15,302 bases of DNA from NCBI GenBank assembly GCA_005223375.1, contig RXOD01005210.1, positions 1 to 15,302 of the forward strand, read 5' to 3'. Positions 1 through 8,000 of the stretch are shown piece after piece. Origin of the DNA: Amoebophrya sp. AT5.2 (Eukaryota > Sar > Dinophyceae > Syndiniales > Amoebophryaceae). The position numbers were made by a program, and so were the translations under genes. The notes below the pieces were generated by a model. That model worked only from the letters and a program-made list of their open reading frames with translations. It did no database searches and was not told the DNA's origin. Every line of letters begins with the position of its first letter. Position 1 is the stretch's first letter.

Positions 1-1185
1 GAGGGCCTCTGGGCGCACCTCTACTCCAAAGTTTATATAAACGAGTACGCGACGTTGACGTAGATTGATTCTCTGTGGGTGTTAATTTGCTGAGGTGAGT
101 TGAGAACTTCTCGTGAGGCCTGGACATGAAAGTGCGTTTCTACAGCGGCAAATGCAAGATTGATTTGATTTTGAACTCCTCAGCTGCTCGAGCTCTGAGT
201 CTGATCACTGATCTCGAGGAGCTTCACGAATTCTTGGCACTGGACCTGGTCGAGTTGTTGGTTCTACGATAGAAGCGAATCTGAATCAGCTTGTTTCATC
301 TACGTCTGGCGGCAGTTGTGGATCAATAACCTCGATTTGGGCGGAGGCGGGACGCGACGTCGAGAGCGCAAACTCGTCGTCGTCCATTGAAAATCGATAA
401 ATGACAGAAGAAGAAGTGACGTTGATCAGCACTCAGGAGGAACGAACATCAGCGCCATCGCTAGGCTTAACGATGGCCGCCACTGCAAGTGGCTGCAGCT
501 CGGTTGGTGAACACATGTTCATTTTGCGATCATAATCATAAACATTTATAACAAACATGTGTTACGTAGAACGTAGGCCCGCATCTCAAATCATATTACG
601 CCTGGGAATACGCCTGCGATCCTGCTGGTGGACAGGGTCGGGAGGGCTAGCAGCCTCGCTTTTCTCGTGAGGCTATCACGCAGTCAATAAGATTTGCAAC
701 GCGCTAGCGTCCGTCGGTGCTTTGCCTTTCGACGCCGTTGGTGCTTTGATGTTCTCCTGAAGTATTTCGAACAGAACTGAATGTGTATGAATGTAACGAG
801 TACGAAATGCGAAAAATGTTGAAAAAATTGAAAATCGTGCACTGCAGCGCGTGCCGTTGTACTAGTGCTTTTTTTCCAGCACGACGACGAGACCGAGAGC
901 TTTGAATCAATTAGTGTACTTTGTAAATTATCTTTGTCATTCTACAACTGGTGCGTCGATGACGACGTGGTGCGGAAAAAAACTTCTGCTTGTACTTCTT
1001 GTTTCTTCGAACTAAAATAAAAGTACTTAAACCATCAGCATAATCTATCCGCTTGCCTTTAGAATCAATCAACACAATGACAATCCCTCCTGCTGCTCGT
1101 CGCACACCCTATACCTCCTTCTTGAAGGGTAAGAGCTGCTTCGTTCCCTTCCTCACAATCGGATGAACATAGCAGCTGATAGATT
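1..1185. other. Left spacer, mostly noncoding
   Basis: Apart from the weak exon candidate at 286-387 I see no gene. The stretch holds the 3' flank of the membrane-protein gene. A perfect 12-bp palindrome GTTTATATAAAC lies at 31-42 and could be a TATA-like element for a gene further left, but it has no attached frame. ACGCCT occurs at 598-603 and again at 610-615. Short frames around 704-1105 have no recognisable content. Confidence 0.5.
286..387 (-). CDS. Possible first coding exon of an unidentified minus-strand gene
   Basis: An ATG at 387 opens a short acidic, GC-biased frame that begins MDDDEFALST and contains IEVIDPQLPPDV before TGA at 286. A GTAGAT donor-like site follows PPD, and a TCGTAG acceptor-like site lies about 40 bp further on. 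From there an open frame containing LDQVQCQEFVKLLE runs to a TGA. A 40-bp intron would be far shorter than the others here. Codon choice looks more coding than the surroundings, but nothing identifies a family and the next exons could be outside the window. Confidence 0.25.
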   Translation of the reverse strand: MDDDEFALSTSRPASAQIEVIDPQLPPDVDETS

Positions 1186-2190
1186 TCATATCTTTTGTTC
1201 CCCGCTCTTGATCGCCTTCGGCGAAGATCCTCCGCCCGCACCGGCCCCCGCTCCCCCCACCCGGCTTTCGAGGTTTTTCTGCAGCTGCAGCAAGTATTTG
1301 TTGTCCTGCATGATGTTGTACATGGAGATGACGGGCCACATGAAGAAGAGGAAGCTGAGTCCCACGTACAGGGGGATCATGCGCGTGATGAGTTGTCCTT
1401 CTTCGATGTCCTGGGGCATGTTACTGCCCTCGGCCAGGCGGAAGTTGCAGTTCCAGGGCGCCGCGTCGCAAAACGTACTGTCCCCCGTGTCGGCGTCGTA
1501 GGAGGTGCGGAAGTCGCAGCAGTTGGTGCTGCCGCAGCCCTGGTAGGCCTCCATCTCGGGTTGGCCCTCCTCGTTGAAGCGCACATTGATGAACCCGGAC
1601 TTGGTCAGCCCAGTGACCGCGATCTCAAACGCGCAGTCCTTGCAGTCCTTCCCGCGCTTGAACCTAACCGTCGAGCACATGCCGTCCTCCCGGTTCAGCA
1701 CGTTGATCAGGGTGGTCACAAACACGATCAGCAGCGTCACGCCCACGGCGAAGAACACGAAGGGGATCACCACGCGGCAGCAATAGTTCTTCTTGCGGGA
1801 CTCAGGCATCTTCTCCTGCTCCTCGCGCTCGCGCCGGAGATCGTCCTCGTCGTCGTCCTCGCCGGGTCCAGACGGCTGGGAACCGGAGGACGCACCGCCG
1901 CCGAACAGCTTGGAGAGAAAGCCAAAGCTGCCGCCCTTGGACTTCTTCTTGCGGGTCTGGGAAGCGCGCCAGGGCACCGGGGGGCGCGGCTGCTTCACAA
2001 CCTTCACCGCGCCGCGGCGCGCAAGCTCGGCGAGCGCCTCCGGATTCTGCATCAAACTGCTCGTGTTGCTGCGCCCTAACCGACCCGCGCCCGGTTCGGG
2101 AGAAACCCTGCGAGAATTGGACGCGGGCGAGCCGGAGCCCCGGCTGGCTGGTGAGCCGCCGCGAGATGAAGGAGACGCATCAGCCCCCAT
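1186..2190 (-). CDS. Unrecognised two-span membrane protein with cysteine-rich loop, 334 aa
   Basis: I do not recognise the family. Residues 1-50 are Ser/Gly/Pro/Arg-rich with SP and RxxS motifs. A possible short helix, PEALAELARRGAVKVVKQ, lies at about 50-67. A Lys-rich patch (81-85) and an acidic run (111-117) follow. A dibasic, dicysteine juxtamembrane motif (KKNYCC, 133-138) could be palmitoylated. TM1 spans about 140-164 and TM2 about 271-293. The 105-residue loop between them has eight cysteines (172, 183, 186, 219, 224, 225, 241, 248), suited to four disulfides. Basic residues flank TM1 on the N-terminal side, so both ends are probably cytosolic and the loop is exoplasmic. The tail ends in a short amphipathic stretch and a Gly-rich run. 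The single exon begins at an ATG and ends in TGA. The layout recalls two-span auxiliary subunits such as BK-channel beta chains, but no sequence motif supports that. Confidence 0.85.
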   Translation of the reverse strand: MGADASPSSRGGSPASRGSGSPASNSRRVSPEPGAGRLGRSNTSSLMQNPEALAELARRGAVKVVKQPRPPVPWRASQTRKKKSKGGSFGFLSKLFGGGASSGSQPSGPGEDDDEDDLRREREEQEKMPESRKKNYCCRVVIPFVFFAVGVTLLIVFVTTLINVLNREDGMCSTVRFKRGKDCKDCAFEIAVTGLTKSGFINVRFNEEGQPEMEAYQGCGSTNCCDFRTSYDADTGDSTFCDAAPWNCNFRLAEGSNMPQDIEEGQLITRMIPLYVGLSFLFFMWPVISMYNIMQDNKYLLQLQKNLESRVGGAGAGAGGGSSPKAIKSGEQKI

Positions 2191-3466
2191 CCTACTCCGC
2201 TCGGCCTGCTCGTCCGATGTAGGTGGAGGTGAAAAAGGTATGGAAATCGAAGGAGCTGCGCAGAAAATTCAAAAAATATGATCGATTTTCAAATCGAGCT
2301 GCTTTTACTCAAGTATCTATGGCGGCTGCAATTGCTGGTGACGGTGACCTTCGCACGGCGCGGCGTAGATCGCTCGTCGACGACGACGGCCGGCCTACTC
2401 ACGACCTATTAATTAGTGCGTAAAAGGGACCCATACAACGCAGGGGTAACATTCCTTGACAAAATCTTTATCTTCAAATTCCAAACATGCAAAAACATAG
2501 AGTGAAGAAAGGAGTTGCAAGTTCTCAGCGTTAAAATCGTAGCAGCCAGGAGAGGCTGACCATGAACTTCCTGCGGGGAAAGAGAATGAGAATCGTGGGA
2601 CTGGCAGAATGTCGGAAAATCAGGACGCTTCGCATCAAAAATTAAGTGACGCAAACCAACGGCATTTGCGGATTTAACAACGAAATTGATTAGCCACGCA
2701 ACGAAGCAAACTGTTGTCAGTAGTGCCACGGCAAATGCACGATGAAAGTCTGCTCTTTAGTAACTTCCTGGTCAACCTTCGTGTCTCATGAATTTGATTT
2801 CCGATTTTTCGTCTAGCACGACGCTTCATGACCGATCCTTTGTGTTTTTTTTCCACGAATTGAGACCGATAGGATGTCGTGACGGACACTTCGCGCTTCA
2901 TCGAACGAACACCACGAATTATAAATCTTCGTCAATATTACTGCGGCGGATAAAGTATTTTCATGTATGAACCGACTGGAACCACGCAACGGCACAATTT
3001 GTGCAGTATAACTTTTTAATTTTATGTACCGACCAGCACCTGCATCAAGAAGGAGCGCACCAACTTCACCTAACACATGCACATCAAAAGGAAAACCATG
3101 TAATTTTTGGAATATATCAATCAGAGAAGATGCTGACTCATAGTGTCACCGCTGCTGGGAGTCTTTCTGGTGTGGGGGCTCCGGCTCGATGTTGCGCGTT
3201 TATCTCTGTAATCTTTCACAAAAAACTTCCATAGCAGAAGGGTTTCCCTTTCAATGAGTCCCGATTTGCTTTACATTCCACGAGCAGCCTGTTCATCACA
3301 TCTACATCATGCAAGCCCCTCTTCTTCCCAGAGTGTGTGTTGTCTCATGCTCTGCTTCTTCCAAGCCTTATTTTTGCACGCTGTCGTCACCGTTGGAGGC
3401 GACTAGTACTTGTTGAAGCAAGTTCATGGTCGCCTCGTCCGCGCCCTCCTCGACCCAGCTGCAGCG
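2191..3466. other. Spacer between SCP2 and the membrane-protein gene
   Basis: About 1.28 kb, AT-richer than the exons. It should hold the SCP2 3' region and the promoter and 5' UTR of the membrane-protein gene. Frames of 60-106 codons occur on both strands, but they lack motifs and resemble random sequence. I found no RNA gene, repeat family or clear promoter element. Confidence 0.5.
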
Positions 3467-4253
3467 CTACTTTTTCAGACTCGAGAAGATGGCTTGCAGC
3501 TTCTGGGCCAGGCCCATGTTCCCCGCGATCTTCATCTTTCCCTGCATAAACGCTTGCATGCCGTTCAGCTTGCCTGCAGGTTCGATTGGTTGTCGTGCGA
3601 TGTTGGCGTTTAAATTCTTTCATGATTCGTGTAATTCCCACGCCGGCTTGTTGATGTAGATGTTGGGCTTGTCAAAGTCAAAGGCACAGCCATATTATGA
3701 TGATTTCGTATTCGTTTTCGTTGGTTAAGATAATCGCGGAAGTACAACTGCGGCCGAGAGTAGGATCGATAAGTACCTTGTGCCATGGCGACCAGGTCAG
3801 CGTCGGCAATCGTGATGGTGCAATCTGCCTTGCCCTCAGCTTTGGTGACAGACCCTGAGTGAAAGAAGGAGAACGGGTACTGGGGACGGTCTCATCATGT
3901 CTACCTCTGCTCCGTAGCCGTAGGCATTTCAAAATCGTAGGGTTCAGAAATCGTGTGAGCGTCCGAGTTTTTGCTTGATGTTGGTGTTAGTTGGTGACGG
4001 TGACGGTGTAAGTAGGTGGCTGCTGTGGTAGACATGGCCATGGGCCTAGGAGTGAGCTACTACCTAGAGCTAGTGCTAGAATTACTAAAGTAAAAGTACT
4101 TTCTTACGTACCTTTTCCGTCCTTGAGGTTAACGAGCCAGGCTGCCCCGGTGTCTTTGATCTTGAAGCAGAAAACGGCCTTTGCCGACTTCACCATCTTC
4201 TCGCCATCGGTTTCGAGTGCCTTCGTGATGCCCGCAAAAATCGCGTCCGACAT
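3467..4253 (-). CDS. SCP2 sterol/lipid-transfer domain protein, three exons, 108 aa
   Basis: Exons are 4253-4112, 3854-3777 and 3573-3467 (TAG). The spliced frame is 327 nt, coding for 108 residues, which is one complete SCP2 domain with nothing else. Diagnostic stretches are AWLVNLKDGKG, ADCTITIADADLVAMAQGK and QAFMQGKMKIAGNMGLAQKL; the last is the family signature near the C-terminus. SCP2 domains bind sterols, fatty acids and acyl-CoAs in a hydrophobic tunnel and move them between membranes or present them to peroxisomal enzymes. The protein ends in SSLKK, so a canonical SKL-type PTS1 is absent and a cytosolic location is possible. The start MSDAIFAGI is the natural one, because the domain begins immediately. 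All four splice ends are GT/AG and keep phase. The gene lies 784 bp downstream of AP2A on the same strand. Confidence 0.93.
3574..3776 (-). other. Intron 2 of the SCP2 gene (203 bp)
   Basis: The donor is CACAAG|GTACTTATC and the acceptor is CGAACCTGCAG|GC. Phase 1 gives VAMAQG-KLNGMQAFMQG, leaving no gap against the SCP2 consensus. Confidence 0.92.
3855..4111 (-). other. Intron 1 of the SCP2 gene (257 bp)
   Basis: The donor is AAAAG|GTACGTAAG and the acceptor is TTCTTTCACTCAG|GG. Phase 1 gives KDGKG-SVTKAEG. The intron contains CTAG-N2-CTAG-N2-CTAG at 4064-4079, the same architecture as AP2A intron 1, and a short GGTGAC tandem near 3990-4010. Confidence 0.93.
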
Positions 4254-4429
4254 CTTCGTTGCTTTGATGTTACTTTCTCGCAGTCCTACTGTCTGAGTTG
4301 TTGATAGATGTCCTCGTAGCTACATTTATACAACTTTTTGTTTTTCTTTTTGTCGTGCCGCGGTTTGTGGTGCCAAGCGCGGTCTTGGCCTTCATCGGGT
4401 GCACAGTGTCGCTCTGCGAAATTTCCCCT

Positions 4430-4458
4430 TGATCCGCTCTTCACGGGTGATCCGCTCT
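4430..4458. repeat. Short direct repeat TGATCCGCTCT
   Basis: Two exact 11-bp copies (4430-4440 and 4448-4458) begin 18 bp apart, immediately before the GC-rich hairpin. No function is apparent. Confidence 0.6.
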
Positions 4459-4467
4459 CTCGTTGGT

Positions 4468-4490
4468 CGTGCCGCCGACGCGGCGGCACG
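4468..4490. repeat. Perfect GC-rich inverted repeat (10-bp arms, 3-nt loop)
   Basis: The arms CGTGCCGCCG and CGGCGGCACG are exact reverse complements separated by ACG. A further partial copy of the right arm (GCGGCGGCAC) follows at 4491-4500. The element sits in the AP2A-SCP2 spacer, about 550 bp past the AP2A stop and 215 bp before the SCP2 ATG. A role in transcript 3' ends or SCP2 control is possible but not shown. Confidence 0.7.
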
Positions 4491-5037
4491 GCGGCGGCAC
4501 AGACAAAAAATAAAATAACAAAAGCAAATAACGGAACCTCCGAACAACGAGAAGTCCAGAATCAGTCAAGTAGCCTCAGAGGACGGCACTTCCTTCGCCA
4601 GTCGGCGAATCCTCCTAAGTGCTCATCCTCATCCGGATTCGCGTTCCTATTGATTCGGATTCGCCTACCAGACACAAGCTCGTGATATTCATCGAGCTGC
4701 ACCAGAAGCGGGCCCTGTGGCCCAACGAGTTAGTTGTGTTCTTCCGTCGTGGTAGGTTGACCTTGACCTTGAGTGATGACGTGCCAGAAGCGACCACCGA
4801 TGAGCATGCGGCACCAAGTCGCTCGCAGCAGGTGTCCGTGTCGCAAGTAGTCGCTGGCGGCGGCAATAGATGAAGTCATACATTGACTTATTAGTGTATG
4901 ATGTGTAGGTGTAGACTTGCAGTCAATGTTTCTGCTTCGCTTTTTATCGTATCGCTCTCCTCGACCTCGTCGCGACCAGCCCCAGCGCAAGTCGAATTAC
5001 TAATCCATGTACTACTTCTTTAGCTGGCGTGCCTCAC

Positions 5038-8000
5038 CTATTTCCCAGCGGCACTCTCGACCAGGTAGCTGCCGAAGATCTGGGCCATGGTTTTCGCCAC
5101 TTGCGAGTCCGCTGCCCGCACAGCGATCGAATACATCTCTACCTTCGTACAATCCAGTTTGCACAGCACCATTGAGGGTTTCAGCTTCCCGCTCAAGTAC
5201 AAATTGCACGCGCCGCAGTACAGGAAACTCCCGACGTTTACGTTTTCGTTTACTACTCCACCCGACGCTCCACCATCTGGCTGACCCACCTTACTGACCA
5301 CGTGTACGTTCAGCCCCTTGAGCACCTGCTCGATCGAGGACAAGCCAAGATCCGGCAGAACCTTTCCCGCTTTCGATTTTCCCTTCAGCAGGACCTCCTG
5401 CGGCGCCCCCAGCTCGGCCCAGCACTTGAGGAAGTTGAAGCCCCCGGGAGGCTGTTGCTCCACGACCGATGCAGCCGGGTCGAGCGGGTGACAGAACTTC
5501 GTCAGAACGGCGGGAAAAATCAGCGGAAGCTTCCTGGTGGAGGAGGGAGAAGACGTCGCGGAGCCGCCTGGCGAGGACGCGCCCTTGGCTTTAGAGCTGG
5601 CATTGTAGGACACCTGGTACTTCACGGGCTGAAGAAAGGCCTTCTTCAGCTCCAGCGTCACGTAGTGCGTAAACGACTCGCCAGCGGAGAGAGACCGTTT
5701 CACCTGAGCTACGCAGAGGTTTATCATCATGCGCAAATCGTCCCGCGAATCGCGAGGATGCGGCTGACACCACGACGAGTACCGCAAAGAATAAGAATAA
5801 GAAGGGGAGCCACGACGACGCTATACATTCATAGTTAGGCGTAAAAAGCAGGTTGTTCTAACATGCGCAATTCCGCGATGTGAGTATTCACACACTGCAA
5901 GCCACCTGTGTCCGAATTTCCGCGCATTTCAGGCAGGCGTCGTCCGGCTGCACCAGATCGATTTTTAGGTTCTGGACGTCCGCGTTCGCGAGGAAGTGGA
6001 TGGCCACTCTTCCCTGTTCCTTTTTGTACTCGTGTTTCAGCGACAGCGTCAACTCTTTCGACAGATAGAAGCTGCCCTTCACCTCCAAGCACAGCTTCTG
6101 CCACAGGAGCCGCGGCGCTGGAAACTTCCGCAGAGCTGCCGAGGCCGATTGCTCGCTGCTGGACTCCTCCGACGTTTCGTCCTCTTCATCCCCAGAGTCT
6201 TCGGATGTATCTTCTTGTGGGGATCCAGACGACTCCGCACTACTCGAGGACTGTGGGAGGCGTTGGGGCGCGCCCCCAGCTGCGACTGGCACGAGTGACG
6301 TGCTGGCCGTCGCAGCAGAGGCAGTCGCTTCCGACACGCCGGCGGGCCTCGGCTGCGGCGAGGCGGTTCTACTCGGCGGGCGAAACCCCCCGGCGGTTGT
6401 CGTGGGCGACATGACCTTGCTCGATGTCGCGGGGAAAAGAGGCGGTGGCGCTATTGGTGATTCGACAGCGCTTGGTCGGAAGTTCTTGCTGCTCCCCGCT
6501 AGTCCCTCCCCGGAAAGCAGCAGCTTTCCCGCCCCCGTGCTGCTCCCCGCGGTCGCGTCCTGGTTCCGCAGGCGGTTCAGCAGCGGGTTCACCTTGTTTC
6601 GCGCGTCGAACGCCGGCATCATGGAAAGTGCGCTGTCCGCGGACTGTGGAAAACGCTCGTGCAAAACCAAAAACTCGCACGCGCGCTGGCTCAATTCCAG
6701 GTCCGGGGAGCTCTGCAGGGCGCGGAAGATTTGCAGAATTTCGCTGCGCATCACAGCCGCCAGCCCGTCCGCATTCAGCAGCTTCGCGAAAGCTAAGAGC
6801 AGGGACGAAACGACGGACGTAATCTGCATCTGGGACGCGGTTTTTGAATGATTGACTGAGGACGTGGAGCTCGTCGTGGTCGTCCCTGCTCTCGCAGCTC
6901 TACTGGTGCCCCCAGGTAGGCCGCCACCGGAGGTGGACGACGAGCTGCCCCCTGCAGTGGTGACGCCCTGCTTGGGCAAGTAGCCAGACAGCATGTCGAA
7001 GGAGGACGCGGAGAACTCATCCCGGTGCAGCGACAGGGCCTGCCGGTGCGCTAGATAGTGGCGGTGCAAGACCGCGAACTGCTTCTCCGGCAAGATCGAG
7101 GCCTCGTGGCCAAATTCGCCGAGCAGGTACGCGCCCAGCTTCAGAAGCGGGGAACCGAGCGCGATCGGCACAGTAGAGCCAGATGATCCAGCAGAACCGC
7201 CGAACGCCCCTGCGCCGGACCACGACGTTGATGAGGAGCCGGCGCTGCTCCCTCCAGCTGCCGCCCCCGCGCTGTTGAGGCAGTGAAAGGCCTTGTCCGC
7301 AGCGTACTTTTGCAGATCCGTGTCCGGCTCGTCCGTGGTTTTCCCGCTCCTCGGGTCCTTCCTCGCGACCGTACCAGCGGCCACGACCTGGACGACCCGG
7401 TGCCAGACGTCCTCGTCCACCGAGTCAGGGGCGAACTCAAGCATTTTGAAGATCACGTCGACGTACCAGCGCAGGTCCGGCGCGTTTCGTTCCGCCAAAA
7501 TGGCCACACGCAGCACCAGGTCCTCCTTCAGTGTCTGCGCCTGCTCGTGGTCGACCGCCGAGGAGGCGGCGGAGGCCGGTAAGGAGAGAAACAGCTGGCT
7601 TTGCGCCGCTCCCGAAGAAGCGTCAACTGCGGCGTCGTGCAGGGCAGGTGGTGCAGGAACTGCTCCCAGCTGGCCACCGGCAGCTGCAGCGGTGGAAGTA
7701 GGAGCTGTGCCACCTCCCTGCTGCTGCTGTGAACCTCCTGCTGCGGAGGGCCCGGTCGCGGCCCGACTTCCGTTCTGCTGTACAAGTAGAACCTCGAGTA
7801 GTTCGTCCACGATTTGCTGCCAGTTGTCCTTCGTGCAGATCGCATAGAGCAGGTGCAGCGCTTGCCGCCGAATCGAGATGTCGGGCTCGTGCATCTGCGC
7901 GAGAATCAGGTTTCGGTACGATCGGTCCAGCTCTTTCTGCAGGAAATGCAGCTGGAAGTGGTCCTCCGACGACGTGGAGGCCGGCGTGGTTGAAGAGCTC

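Larger units (their letters stand above)
4254..5037. other. Spacer between AP2A and SCP2
   Basis: About 0.78 kb holding the AP2A 3' region and the SCP2 promoter. It contains the GC-rich hairpin at 4468-4490 and an 11-bp direct repeat TGATCCGCTCT at 4430-4440 and 4448-4458. Short frames across 4615-4990 lack motifs and I do not regard them as genes. Confidence 0.5.

Noticed and set aside
31..42. GTTTATATAAAC as a TATA box
   Set aside because: It is a good palindrome but no recognised gene starts near it, so I kept it only as a note.
1195..2079. Open frame of 294 codons on the plus strand opposite the membrane-protein gene
   Set aside because: It is His/Ala/Arg-rich with no domain, as expected from reading a GC-rich gene backwards. 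The minus frame shows two clean membrane spans.
3636..3690. Exon-like reading FDFDKPNIYINKPAW on the minus strand inside SCP2 intron 2
   Set aside because: No acceptor precedes it in the right phase, it ends in TGA, and the SCP2 consensus is already complete without it.
3912..3919. CCGTAGCC, the first bases of the dinoflagellate spliced leader (also on the minus strand at 14084-14091)
   Set aside because: Only 8 bases match, both lie inside introns rather than at gene starts, and one is antisense to its gene. This is compatible with chance.
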